From assembly GCA_947174885.1 (NCBI GenBank), contig CAMWKO010000004.1, positions 56,872-120,871 of the forward strand: a DNA stretch of 64,000 bases, given 5' to 3'. Below the pieces are notes generated by a model, which saw nothing but the letters and a program-made list of their open reading frames with translations, was not told where the DNA came from and did not search any database. How positions within the stretch are numbered: the stretch's first letter is position 1; each line of letters opens with the position of its first letter. Below, piece after piece: positions 42,164 to 51,657 of the stretch. The position numbers and the translations under genes are program-made. Source of the DNA: an uncultured Clostridia bacterium. Lineage in GTDB: Bacteria; Bacillota; Clostridia; Lachnospirales; Lachnospiraceae.

Positions 42164-44530
42164 TTGGAAGAAAAACCATATTCTATAAAGATTTCTGTCA
42201 GAAACCTTGTAGAATTTGTACTGCGCTCAGGTGATATTGACAACAGACATAGCACAGGAGCGGATGCGGATGCCATGATACAGGGGGGAAAGCTTCATAG
42301 GAAAATTCAAAATAGAATGGGAGCAGACTATAAAGCCGAAGTGCCTTTAAAAATAAGCGTACCATATGAGGATTTTGAAATAGTTGTAGATGGCAGGGCA
42401 GATGGCATTATAGAGGGAGAGGTTATAACCATAGATGAAATCAAAAGTGTAAAGAGAGATATATCTTATATAGATGAGCCTGTGTTTGTTCATAAAGCAC
42501 AGGCTATGTGTTATGCCTATATATATGGAAATATGAAAGAGCTTTCTAAGCTAAAGGTACAGCTTACCTATATAAATCAGGATACAGAGGAAATAAAAAG
42601 ATTTACGGAGGAATTTACGTTTGACTATCTTAAAAAGTGGTTTATGGACGTAGTAGATGAATATTATAAATGGGCTAAGTATTTATCAGACAATACAAAG
42701 GTGACAGTAGAAACTGCGAAAGCAATGGAATTTCCATATGCATACAGAAAAGGTCAGAAAGAAGTGGCAGTAGGTGTTTATAAGGCATTTATGAGAGGGG
42801 TAGACCTTTTTATACAGGCACCTACAGGAATAGGAAAGACGCTGTCTACCATTTTTCTGGCTGTAAAATCATATGGAGAGGGTATTTGTAATAAGATTTT
42901 TTATCTGACTGCCAAAACCATAGCAGCAACCGTTGCAATAGACAGCTTTAATATTTTAAGAGAAAACGGACTAAAATTTAAATCAGTGACTGTTACCGCC
43001 AAGGAAAAGATGTGTGTAATGGAGGAATGTAAATGTAACCCGAAGGATTGTGACAGGGCAAAAGGACATTTTGACAGAATTAATGATGCCATATATGATA
43101 TTATTACAAATGAAAGTGATATTACCAGAGAGAAAATATTGGATTATTCAGCAAAGCATAATGTATGTCCGTTTGAAATGAATCTTGATATTTCGGACTG
43201 GGTGGATGGAATTATATGTGATTATAATTACGCATTTGATCCTCATGCAAGACTGAAGAGATATTTTGGTGACAGTGTAAACGGAAAATATATTTTTCTT
43301 GTGGATGAGGCTCATAATCTGGTAGACAGGGCAAGGGAAATGTATTCGGCAGTAATTGTAAAGGAGGATATTTTAAGTGTAAAAAAAATATTCTCAAATA
43401 AGGATAAACGACTGTCGGGGAATCTGGAAAAACTGAACAGAGGCTTTCTTCATTATAAAAGACTGTGTACGGACGGTTTTTTAGTTTTGGCGGATTTGGA
43501 AGAAATTATAATGCCTTTAATGAGATTTACTTCAAATTTTGAAAAGTATATAGAGGAGCATAGTGAGTTTGAGGGGCATGACGATGCCATGAATCTGTAT
43601 TTTGCAGCAAAAACCTTTCAGGATGTATATGAAATATTGGATGATAATTATGAGATATATTGCAGCTTTTCTGATACAGGAGAATTTTTCATTAAGCTGA
43701 TGTGTATAAATCCGGCTGTAAGACTAAAGGAATGTACAGAAAAGATAGTAAGCACTATATTTTTTTCTGCGACACTGCTTCCCGTTAATTACTATAAAAT
43801 GCTTTTAACAGGTGATACAGAGGATTATGCAATGTATATAGCTTCACCATTTGATAAGAAAAACAGGATAATTGCCATTGGCAGTGATGTTACATCAAAA
43901 TATACAAGACGCGGCAGAAATGAGTATGAGAAAATTTCATTATATATAAGTGAAATTATTTCAAAAAGGCAGGGTAATTATATGGTATTCTTTCCTTCAT
44001 ATAAAATGATGAAGGAGGTTTATGATATTTTTATGGAGATAGCCGTAAATAGCAGAGACTGTAATATTAGGACTATTATTCAGGAAAATTCCATGAAAGA
44101 AGCTGACAGAGAGAAGTTTCTTATGGAATTTGAAGATACCGAAAACGGAACATTGGTAGGCTTTTGTGTAATGGGAGGAATCTTTTCAGAGGGAATTGAT
44201 TTAAAAAGTGACAGACTTATAGGAAGTATTGTTGTCGGAACAGGACTTCCGCTTGTGTGCAAAGAAAGAGAACTTATAGCAGAATATTTCAATGAAAGAG
44301 GTATGAATGGCTTTGACTATGCCTACAAAATACCGGGCATGAACAAGGTAATGCAGGCAGCAGGAAGGGTTATAAGAACTGATGAGGATAAAGGTGTAAT
44401 CGTGCTTTTGGATGACAGATTTTTGGAAAACTCATACAGGAGTCTGTTTCCAAGAGAGTGGGAGGATGCAAAAATAACAAATTTGAAAAAAATCGGATAT
44501 GAAATAGAAAAACTATGGATAAATCAATGA
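42164..44530 (+). CDS. DinG/XPD-type DNA helicase with N-terminal PD-(D/E)XK-like domain
   Basis: 788 residues, TTG start after TTAGGAG. N-terminal ~150 residues contain VVDGRADGII ... ITIDEIKSV, matching the D...ExK nuclease pattern. The superfamily 2 helicase follows: Walker A PTGIGKTLST (~220), four clustered cysteines (MCVMEECKCNPKDC and NVCPFE, ~282-332) for an iron-sulfur cluster, DEAH box VDEAHN (~381), and motif VI AAGRVIRTDEDKG. This is the Rad3/XPD/DinG family, which unwinds 5'-3', often at R-loops or damaged DNA. The joined nuclease-like part resembles AddB/Cas4-type domains without their Cys ligands. Confidence 0.88.
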   Translation: MEEKPYSIKISVRNLVEFVLRSGDIDNRHSTGADADAMIQGGKLHRKIQNRMGADYKAEVPLKISVPYEDFEIVVDGRADGIIEGEVITIDEIKSVKRDISYIDEPVFVHKAQAMCYAYIYGNMKELSKLKVQLTYINQDTEEIKRFTEEFTFDYLKKWFMDVVDEYYKWAKYLSDNTKVTVETAKAMEFPYAYRKGQKEVAVGVYKAFMRGVDLFIQAPTGIGKTLSTIFLAVKSYGEGICNKIFYLTAKTIAATVAIDSFNILRENGLKFKSVTVTAKEKMCVMEECKCNPKDCDRAKGHFDRINDAIYDIITNESDITREKILDYSAKHNVCPFEMNLDISDWVDGIICDYNYAFDPHARLKRYFGDSVNGKYIFLVDEAHNLVDRAREMYSAVIVKEDILSVKKIFSNKDKRLSGNLEKLNRGFLHYKRLCTDGFLVLADLEEIIMPLMRFTSNFEKYIEEHSEFEGHDDAMNLYFAAKTFQDVYEILDDNYEIYCSFSDTGEFFIKLMCINPAVRLKECTEKIVSTIFFSATLLPVNYYKMLLTGDTEDYAMYIASPFDKKNRIIAIGSDVTSKYTRRGRNEYEKISLYISEIISKRQGNYMVFFPSYKMMKEVYDIFMEIAVNSRDCNIRTIIQENSMKEADREKFLMEFEDTENGTLVGFCVMGGIFSEGIDLKSDRLIGSIVVGTGLPLVCKERELIAEYFNERGMNGFDYAYKIPGMNKVMQAAGRVIRTDEDKGVIVLLDDRFLENSYRSLFPREWEDAKITNLKKIGYEIEKLWINQ

Positions 44531-44570
44531 AGAAAAAGTATATAGGGAAAATGATATGGAGGTGATGTGA

Positions 44571-45470
44571 TTGGTTTATACAGTAACCTTTAACCCTGCT
44601 TTGGATTATGTACTTAAAGTAAATAATCTGAAAAAAGGAGAGGTAAACAGAGCAGATGAGGAGTATATATCAGCAGGTGGAAAGGGAATAAACGTATCTG
44701 TGGTGCTTACACATTTAGGTATAGAAAATGTAATGCTGGGCTTTACGGCAGGATTTACAGGAGATGAAATTATAAGGGTTTTGAACGATGAGGGATATAA
44801 TAATGATTTTATAACAGTAGCAGGTTTAAGCAGAATTAATGTTAAAATAAAATCAGATGAAGAAACGGAAATCAATGCCACAGGTCCTGATATTACAGAG
44901 GATAATATAAACAGCCTTTTTGATAAATTAGATAAGCTGAAGGAAGATGATATTTTAGTGTTGGCAGGAAGTGTTCCAAAATCATTGCACAGTGATATAT
45001 ATATGAATATTATGGAAAGAATGGCTTCTAAAAATATTAAATGTATTGTCGATGCTGCAAATGACCTTTTATTAAATGTACTAAAATATCATCCGTTTCT
45101 TATAAAACCTAATAAATACGAGCTGGAGGAGCTGTTTAATGTAACTATAAATGATAATAACGAAGTTGTAGAGTACGCAAAAAAGCTGACAGAGCTGGGT
45201 GCTAAAAATGTACTGGTATCTTTAGGCAGGGAGGGTGCGGTTTTTGTTTCGGAAGATGGAACAGTTTATGAAAAATCTGCACCGAAAGGAAAGGCAGTAA
45301 ATTCTGTAGGGGCAGGAGATTCAATGGTAGCAGGCTTTATTACGGGATATATTGAAAAACAGGAGTATCTTCATGCTTTTAAAATGGGTATTTCGGCAGG
45401 AAGTGCAAGTGCCTTTTCAAAATATCTTGCGACTAAGGAAGAAGTGGAAAAGCTGTATAAGACATTATAG
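44571..45470 (+). CDS. fruK: 1-phosphofructokinase
   Basis: 299 residues, TTG start behind GGAGGTGATG. PfkB family: MVYTVTFNPALDYVL at the N-terminus, AGGKGINVSVVL (substrate loop), and the catalytic region KAVNSVGAGDSMVAGF with the GAGD Asp base. FruK converts fructose 1-phosphate to fructose 1,6-bisphosphate; tagatose-6-phosphate kinase (LacC) is the nearest alternative. No fructose PTS permease (fruA) or FruR regulator lies beside it, but ptsI does. Confidence 0.9.
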   Translation: MVYTVTFNPALDYVLKVNNLKKGEVNRADEEYISAGGKGINVSVVLTHLGIENVMLGFTAGFTGDEIIRVLNDEGYNNDFITVAGLSRINVKIKSDEETEINATGPDITEDNINSLFDKLDKLKEDDILVLAGSVPKSLHSDIYMNIMERMASKNIKCIVDAANDLLLNVLKYHPFLIKPNKYELEELFNVTINDNNEVVEYAKKLTELGAKNVLVSLGREGAVFVSEDGTVYEKSAPKGKAVNSVGAGDSMVAGFITGYIEKQEYLHAFKMGISAGSASAFSKYLATKEEVEKLYKTL

Positions 45471-45607
45471 TATGAATATACAAAATTAGAAATTACAGAT
45501 GTATAAAATAAAATATAATAATAGATAAAAGTTAGGAATAAAAGGTAAGGATAAAGATAAAAGGCAGGGGTTAAAATAAAAGCTGGATGCAGAAAGCAGG
45601 TGTGAAT

Positions 45608-47215
45608 ATGGAAAGGATAACAGGAAAAGGCGTATCCGGTGGAATTGCCATTGGAAAAATAAGTATATATAAAAGGTCTGACAATGAGGTAAAAAAAGTT
45701 TTTAAGGATAATAGTAAGGAAGAAATAAAAAGATTCTCTGACAGCAGACAGACAGCAAAGGAGGAGCTTGATACACTGTATGACAAAGCATTAAGGGAAG
45801 TTGGCAGGGAGAATGCGGCCATTTTTGAAGTACATAAAATGATGATAGATGATTTTGATTACATAGAATCAGTAGAAAATATCATAAACACTCAAAAGGT
45901 AAATGCTGAATATGCTGTAGCAAGGACCTCAGATAAATTTTATGAAATGTTCCAAAATATGGAGGATGAGTATATGAAAGCAAGAGCTGCTGATATAAAG
46001 GACATTTCTGACCGGCTTATAAGAGTACTTGGAAACTGCAATGAGTTATGCCAAAACATAAGACAATCGGTAATAGTAGCAGCCGAAGATTTATCGCCCA
46101 GTGAAACTGTTTCCATGGATAAGAACAAAGTACTGGCATTTGTGACAAAGTATGGTTCATCGAATTCACACACTGCTATACTAGCAAAAATGATGAATAT
46201 TCCTGCACTTACAAATGTAAATTATGGTGACATAGACGGAAAAACGGCTATAGTAGACGGATATCAGGGGCTCCTTATTGTAGAGCCGCATGAAGAAGAG
46301 CTTGAGAAATATATTAAGAAACAGGAAGAGGAAAAGAGCAGATTAACACTTTTGAAAGAACTTAAAGGCAGGGAAAATATTACGTCAGATGGTAGAAAAA
46401 TAGATATATATGCCAATATTGGCGGAGTACAGGATATTGAAATGACACTTGAAAATGATGCAGGAGGAATAGGTTTATTCAGAAGTGAGTTTTTATATCT
46501 TGGAAATAACGACTATCCGACAGAGGAGGAACAGTTTAATGCATATAAGACCGTAGCAGAAAATATGGCAGATAAAAGTGTTATTATACGGACGTTGGAT
46601 ATAGGTGCAGATAAAAGGATAGGATATTTTAATCTTAAGGAGGAGGATAATCCTGCCATGGGCTTAAGGGCAATCAGAATATGCCTGAAAAGAAAGGATA
46701 TATTTAAGACACAGCTTAGAGCTATACTTAGGGCGAGTGCATACGGAAATATTTCCATAATGTATCCTATGATTATTTCATTGGAGGAAATAAGGGAAAT
46801 AAAGAAAATTGCAGAAGAAGTCAAAGATGAATTAAAAGCGGAAAATATTCCGTATAAGGATGTAAAGCAGGGAATAATGATTGAAACTCCTGCTGCGGTT
46901 ATGATAAGTGAGGAGCTGGGAAGAGAAGTGGATTTCTTTAGCATAGGCACTAATGATCTGACACAATATACATTAGCCATAGACAGACAGAATGACGACC
47001 TGTCGGATTTTTATAATCCGCATCATCCTGCTGTTTTGAAAATGATAAAAATGGTAGTGGAAAACGGACATAAGACGGGATGCCTTGTAGGCATATGCGG
47101 GGAACTGGCAGCAGATACAACGCTGACTAAAGAATTTGTGGATATGGGGGTAGATGAATTATCGGTATCACCGTCATTTGTGCTTAAGGTCAGGGAGGCG
47201 GTAAGGAATATTTAG
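45608..47215 (+). CDS. ptsI: Phosphoenolpyruvate-protein phosphotransferase, PTS Enzyme I
   Basis: 535 residues from ATG at 45608 (AGGTG upstream; the 45587 ATG lies in a weak context). The phosphorylated histidine is His188 in SSNSHTAILAKMM. GGIGLFRSEFLYL, the PEP-binding IETPAAVMISEELG, FFSIGTNDLTQYTLAIDR and the Cys motif GICGELAAD follow. It transfers phosphate from PEP to HPr and so feeds all PTS sugar uptake. HPr and Enzyme II genes are not in the window. A purine-rich 137-base gap separates it from fruK. Confidence 0.95.
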   Translation: MERITGKGVSGGIAIGKISIYKRSDNEVKKVFKDNSKEEIKRFSDSRQTAKEELDTLYDKALREVGRENAAIFEVHKMMIDDFDYIESVENIINTQKVNAEYAVARTSDKFYEMFQNMEDEYMKARAADIKDISDRLIRVLGNCNELCQNIRQSVIVAAEDLSPSETVSMDKNKVLAFVTKYGSSNSHTAILAKMMNIPALTNVNYGDIDGKTAIVDGYQGLLIVEPHEEELEKYIKKQEEEKSRLTLLKELKGRENITSDGRKIDIYANIGGVQDIEMTLENDAGGIGLFRSEFLYLGNNDYPTEEEQFNAYKTVAENMADKSVIIRTLDIGADKRIGYFNLKEEDNPAMGLRAIRICLKRKDIFKTQLRAILRASAYGNISIMYPMIISLEEIREIKKIAEEVKDELKAENIPYKDVKQGIMIETPAAVMISEELGREVDFFSIGTNDLTQYTLAIDRQNDDLSDFYNPHHPAVLKMIKMVVENGHKTGCLVGICGELAADTTLTKEFVDMGVDELSVSPSFVLKVREAVRNI

Positions 47216-47264
47216 GGGAGTAAAATTTCCAAATCCCCCTTTTATATTGTTTCAAAATGTGATA

Positions 47265-47310
47265 AAATTCCTTGAGTAATTATATTAATAATACACTCAA
47301 GGAATTTTTT
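47265..47310 (+). terminator. Terminator between ptsI and purL
   Basis: AAATTCCTTGAG and CTCAAGGAATTT pair across an AT-rich loop (47277-47295), followed by T residues. It lies only about 16 bases before the purL start, so it also could act as an attenuator in the purL leader; no purine riboswitch core is visible. Confidence 0.7.
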
Positions 47311-47325
47311 ACGGAGGTACTTAGA

Positions 47326-50300
47326 ATGGTAAAGAGAGTCTATGTTGAAAAAAAGACACCATATGCTGTAAAGGCTAAGGAATTAAACGAAGAGATAAAA
47401 AGCTACTTAGGTATTAAAACTGTAACAGGTGTTAGAGTTTTAGTAAGATATGATATTGAAAATATTTCAGAGGAAACATATAAAAAAGCTTTAAATACAG
47501 TATTTTCTGAGCCACCTGTAGATACATTATATGAAGAAAAATTCCCATACAATGAGGATAGTGACAATGTATTTTCTGTTGAGTTTTTACCGGGGCAGTT
47601 TGACCAGAGAGCAGACTCGGCAGTTCAATGTGTCAGATTTTTAAATGAAAATGAAGAACCGGTTATTAAAACCGCTACCACATATGTTATTGAGGGTGTA
47701 GTTACAGATGAAGAATTGGAAAGTATTAAGTCTTTCTGTATTAATCCGGTAGATTCAAGAGAAACGGATATGGTAAAGCCGGATACATTAGTTACGGTAT
47801 TTGATGAACCTGCTGATGTTATTTATTTTGACGGATTTAAGGATATGGCAGAGGACAAACTTAAAGAGCTGTATTCTTCTCTTGGTCTTGCCATGACCTT
47901 TAAGGATTTTCTCCATATTCAGAATTATTTTAAGAATGATGAAAACAGAGATCCTTCAATGACGGAAATCAGAGTATTGGATACATACTGGTCAGATCAT
48001 TGCCGTCATACAACCTTTAATACAGAGTTAAAGAATATTAAGTTTGAAGAGGGATATTACAATAAGCCTATCGTAGAAACTTATGATAAATATATTGCAG
48101 ACAGAGAAGAAATATTTAAGGGCAGGGAGGACAAGTTTGTATCTCTTATGGATTTGGCTCTTATGGCTATGAGAAAGCTTAAAAAGGAAGGTAAGCTGAA
48201 AGACCAGGAAGAAAGTGATGAAATCAATGCTTGCAGTATTGTAGTACCGGTAGAGGTAGACGGGCAGGTTGAGGAGTGGCTTGTAAACTTCAAGAATGAA
48301 ACACACAACCATCCGACCGAAATTGAGCCGTTTGGTGGTGCGGCTACATGTCTTGGCGGTGCTATAAGAGATCCGCTTTCAGGACGTACCTATGTATATC
48401 AGGCTATGCGTGTAACAGGTGCAGCAGACCCTACAAAATCAGTTAAAGACACCTTAAAGGGTAAGCTTCCACAGAAGAAGCTTGTAAGAGGTGCAGCTAA
48501 CGGCTACAGCTCTTATGGAAACCAGATTGGTCTTGCCACAGGCCTTGTTAAGGAAATCTATCATCCTGATTATGTGGCTAAGAGAATGGAAATCGGTGCA
48601 GTTATGGGTGCAGCACCAAGAAGAGCAGTAAAGAGAGAGACCTCAGACCCGGGCGATATCATTATTTTACTTGGTGGCAGAACAGGACGTGACGGCTGTG
48701 GTGGAGCAACAGGCTCATCGAAGGTGCATACGGAAACGTCTATTGAAACCTGTGGAGCAGAGGTACAAAAGGGTAATGCCCCTACGGAGAGAAAGATACA
48801 GAGATTATTCAGAAGAGAAGAAGTAAGTAAGCTTATAAAGAAGTGTAACGACTTCGGTGCAGGCGGAGTTTCAGTAGCAATAGGTGAACTTGCAGACGGA
48901 CTTGATGTAAATCTTGATAAAGTACCTAAGAAGTATGCAGGTCTTGACGGTACCGAAATATCTATTTCGGAGTCACAGGAGAGAATGGCAGTAGTAGTAG
49001 ACCCTAAGGACGTAGAAGAATTTATGGGCTATGCAAAGGAAGAAAACCTCGAAGCTGTAGAAGTTGCTGTAGTAAAAGCAGATAAAAGACTCACACTTAA
49101 GTGGAGAGGTAAGAATATTGTAGACATTAAGAGAGAATTTCTTGATACAAACGGTGCGCATCAGGAAACCGATGTATATGTGGAAATGCCAAAGCAGGAA
49201 AATAATTTCTTTAAAGCAAAGGCAGTAGAGGATGTCAAGACTACCTGGATGAATACACTTGCAGACTTAAATGTATGTTCACAAAAGGGTCTTGTGGAAA
49301 TGTTTGACGGCTCTATCGGAGCAGGTTCGGTATATATGCCACATGGCGGTAAGTACCAGCTTACGGAAACACAGGCAATGGTAGCGAAGCTTCCTGTATT
49401 AAAGGGAAAATGTGATACAGTAACCATGATGTCTTACGGATTTGACCCATACCTTTCATCCTGGAGTCCGTACCATGGCTCAATATATGCCGTACTTGAA
49501 TCGGTAGCAAAGATTGTAGCTAATGGCGGAGATTACAAAAAGATTCGATTTACCTTTCAGGAATACTTTAGAAGAATGTCAGAGGATCCGGCAAGATGGA
49601 GTCAGCCGTTTGCATCACTTCTTGGTGCATATGATGTACAGCTTGGCTTCGGACTTCCTTCAATTGGCGGTAAGGACAGTATGTCAGGTACATTTAACGA
49701 AATTGATGTACCGCCTACACTTGTATCGTTTGCAGTAGATGTGGCTAAGGAAGCAGATATTGTTACACCTGAGCTTAAAGAGGCAGGTAATATATTAGTT
49801 AAATTTGAAATAGAAAAGGATGAATTTGAAAAGCCTGTATACCCACAGGTAATGAAGCTTTATGATAAAATTCATGAACTGATGAATAAAAAGGCTGTTG
49901 TTTCGGCATATGTTGTTGATGCGAAGGGTATTGCGGCTGCTGTTTCAAAAATGGCATTCGGTAACAAACTGGGTGTAGATATATGTGATAAATGTGTATC
50001 TAAAGAAGAGCTTTTTGCAGCCGGATACGGAAATATCGTTGCAGAAGTAAAGGCTGATATGAAACCTATGGTAGAGGAATCTATGGCAGAGCTTAAGGAC
50101 TGCTTTAAGGTAATAGGTAAAGTTACGGATGATAATAAAATCAAATATGGTGATATGACCATATCCATAGAAGAGGCTGTTAATACATGGGAGGCTACAC
50201 TTGAAAAGGTATTCCCTACTCATGTAACTACGGATAAAACTGTACTTGACACACCTATATATGATAAGGGTAGTGTATATGTCTGCAAAAATAAGATTGC

Positions 50301-51099
50301 AAAGCCTACGGTATTTATTCCTGTATTCCCTGGTACAAACTGTGAATATGACAGTACAAAGGCATTTGAAAGAGCAGGTGCAAATGTAGTTACAAAGGTA
50401 TTTAAAAACCTTAATGCAGAGGATATCAGAGCCTCTGTTGATGTATTTGAAAAGGAAATTTCAAAAGCACAGATTATTATGTTCCCGGGCGGTTTCTCAG
50501 CAGGTGATGAGCCTGACGGTTCGGCAAAATTCTTTGCTACAGCCTTTAGAAATGAGAAGCTTAAAGAAGCAGTCCATAAGCTGTTAAATGAAAGAGACGG
50601 TCTTGCACTTGGTATCTGTAACGGTTTCCAGGCACTTATAAAGCTTGGTCTTGTACCAAACGGAGAGATTACGGGACAGGATGGCAATTCACCTACACTT
50701 ACCTTTAATACTATTAACCGTCATATATCAAAGATGGTTTATACAAAGGTCGTTACAAATAAGTCACCTTGGCTTGCAGGAGCAGAGCTTGGAAAGACAT
50801 ATGTAAATCCTGCTTCACATGGAGAGGGAAGATTTGTTGCAAGCAAGGAATGGATAAAGAAGCTGTTTGAAAACGGACAGGTAGCTACCCAGTATGTAAA
50901 CGAAGATGGCAATCCGACTATGGATGAAGAGTGGAATGTAAACGGCTCATATTATGCTATAGAGGGCATTACAAGTCCTGACGGAAGATGTCTAGGTAAA
51001 ATGGCTCATTCAGAAAGACGGGGAGACAGTGTTGCCATAAACATTTATGGCGAGCAGGATATGAAGATATTTGAATCGGGTGTAAAGTATTTTCAGTAA
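47326..51099 (+). CDS. purL: Phosphoribosylformylglycinamidine synthase, single-chain PurL
   Basis: 1257 residues starting MVKRVYVEKKTPYAVKAKEL at ATG 47326, after ACGGAGGTAC; the longer frame passes through a terminator. N-terminal PurS-like domain, two AIRS-type synthetase halves (HNHPTEIEPFGGAATCLGG is the ATP-site signature; GAANGYSSYGNQIGLATG), and a C-terminal glutaminase with Cys1098 (LGICNGFQALIKLG) and SHGEGRF. It converts FGAR, glutamine and ATP to FGAM in purine synthesis. The fused form corresponds to the gamma-proteobacterial/eukaryote type; many Firmicutes have separate PurS, PurL and PurQ. It stands alone, without other pur genes nearby. Confidence 0.96.
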   Translation: MVKRVYVEKKTPYAVKAKELNEEIKSYLGIKTVTGVRVLVRYDIENISEETYKKALNTVFSEPPVDTLYEEKFPYNEDSDNVFSVEFLPGQFDQRADSAVQCVRFLNENEEPVIKTATTYVIEGVVTDEELESIKSFCINPVDSRETDMVKPDTLVTVFDEPADVIYFDGFKDMAEDKLKELYSSLGLAMTFKDFLHIQNYFKNDENRDPSMTEIRVLDTYWSDHCRHTTFNTELKNIKFEEGYYNKPIVETYDKYIADREEIFKGREDKFVSLMDLALMAMRKLKKEGKLKDQEESDEINACSIVVPVEVDGQVEEWLVNFKNETHNHPTEIEPFGGAATCLGGAIRDPLSGRTYVYQAMRVTGAADPTKSVKDTLKGKLPQKKLVRGAANGYSSYGNQIGLATGLVKEIYHPDYVAKRMEIGAVMGAAPRRAVKRETSDPGDIIILLGGRTGRDGCGGATGSSKVHTETSIETCGAEVQKGNAPTERKIQRLFRREEVSKLIKKCNDFGAGGVSVAIGELADGLDVNLDKVPKKYAGLDGTEISISESQERMAVVVDPKDVEEFMGYAKEENLEAVEVAVVKADKRLTLKWRGKNIVDIKREFLDTNGAHQETDVYVEMPKQENNFFKAKAVEDVKTTWMNTLADLNVCSQKGLVEMFDGSIGAGSVYMPHGGKYQLTETQAMVAKLPVLKGKCDTVTMMSYGFDPYLSSWSPYHGSIYAVLESVAKIVANGGDYKKIRFTFQEYFRRMSEDPARWSQPFASLLGAYDVQLGFGLPSIGGKDSMSGTFNEIDVPPTLVSFAVDVAKEADIVTPELKEAGNILVKFEIEKDEFEKPVYPQVMKLYDKIHELMNKKAVVSAYVVDAKGIAAAVSKMAFGNKLGVDICDKCVSKEELFAAGYGNIVAEVKADMKPMVEESMAELKDCFKVIGKVTDDNKIKYGDMTISIEEAVNTWEATLEKVFPTHVTTDKTVLDTPIYDKGSVYVCKNKIAKPTVFIPVFPGTNCEYDSTKAFERAGANVVTKVFKNLNAEDIRASVDVFEKEISKAQIIMFPGGFSAGDEPDGSAKFFATAFRNEKLKEAVHKLLNERDGLALGICNGFQALIKLGLVPNGEITGQDGNSPTLTFNTINRHISKMVYTKVVTNKSPWLAGAELGKTYVNPASHGEGRFVASKEWIKKLFENGQVATQYVNEDGNPTMDEEWNVNGSYYAIEGITSPDGRCLGKMAHSERRGDSVAINIYGEQDMKIFESGVKYFQ

Positions 51100-51154
51100 C
51101 AGATAATAAAAGAGCGTTGGGACACGTTTGATTATTATAAATCAGTACAATCAG

Positions 51155-51212
51155 GCCACAGACATAAAATTTGAACTGATACTTTAGTATTGGTCAGTTT
51201 AATGTCTGTGGC
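51155..51212 (+). other. Long hairpin after purL
   Basis: GCCACAGACAT pairs with ATGTCTGTGGC; inside, AACTGATAC pairs with GTATTGGTCAGTT with mismatches. It is about 55 bases after the purL stop and followed by TTAAAATTT, so it may be its terminator. The remainder of 51100-51415 holds a 22-codon frame (51239-51307) discussed separately and no gene I can support. Confidence 0.55.
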
Positions 51213-51415
51213 TTAAAATTTATGTACAAAAGAAATTAATGTCATTGCTTAAGGAAAGCGGTGAGCATATAGTGACTCCGGTAGGCACGGGATATTATTG
51301 GAAATAGAAGACAGTGAAAATCAAATCTGATATTCTGATGTTGATAAAATTTTACTTATAGTAATAAAATGTTATGGTAAATATTTACAAAAAATATTTT
51401 AGTGTGATATACTAG

Positions 51416-51613
51416 CACTGAGTTTCATTTCAACTCAGTGTGCCGAGTGCATAAAAGCATTGAATTACAAAGTAATTCAATGCGCTGAGTGCATAAAATC
51501 TGTGATTTTATCCACGAAGCAAAAAAGTATTGAATTACAAAGTAATTCAATGCGCCGAGTGCATAAAATCTGTGATTTTATTCACGAAGCAAAAAAGTAT
51601 TGAATTACAAAGT
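51416..51613. repeat. Diverged tandem array of the REP-like elements before the S4-domain gene
   Basis: CACTGAGTT / AACTCAGTG (51416-51440) is a variant of the usual stem in which C-G pairs became T-A. Three hairpins GYATTGAATTAC-AAA-GTAATTCAATRC follow at 51457-51483, 51527-51553 and 51587-51613 (spacing 70 and 60 bases). They alternate with three copies of the second module GCYGAGTGCATAAAA, two of which keep GATTTTAT and CACGAAGC. So the second module is conserved while the first stem is exchanged. Confidence 0.85.
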
Positions 51614-51657
51614 AATTCAATACACCGAGGTAAAAAAACATTAAATAGGAGGTAGTT

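Noticed and set aside
51457..51613. Three regularly spaced repeats as a CRISPR array
   Set aside because: The repeats are perfect hairpins of a dispersed family, the intervening segments are themselves repeated rather than unique spacers, and no cas gene is near.
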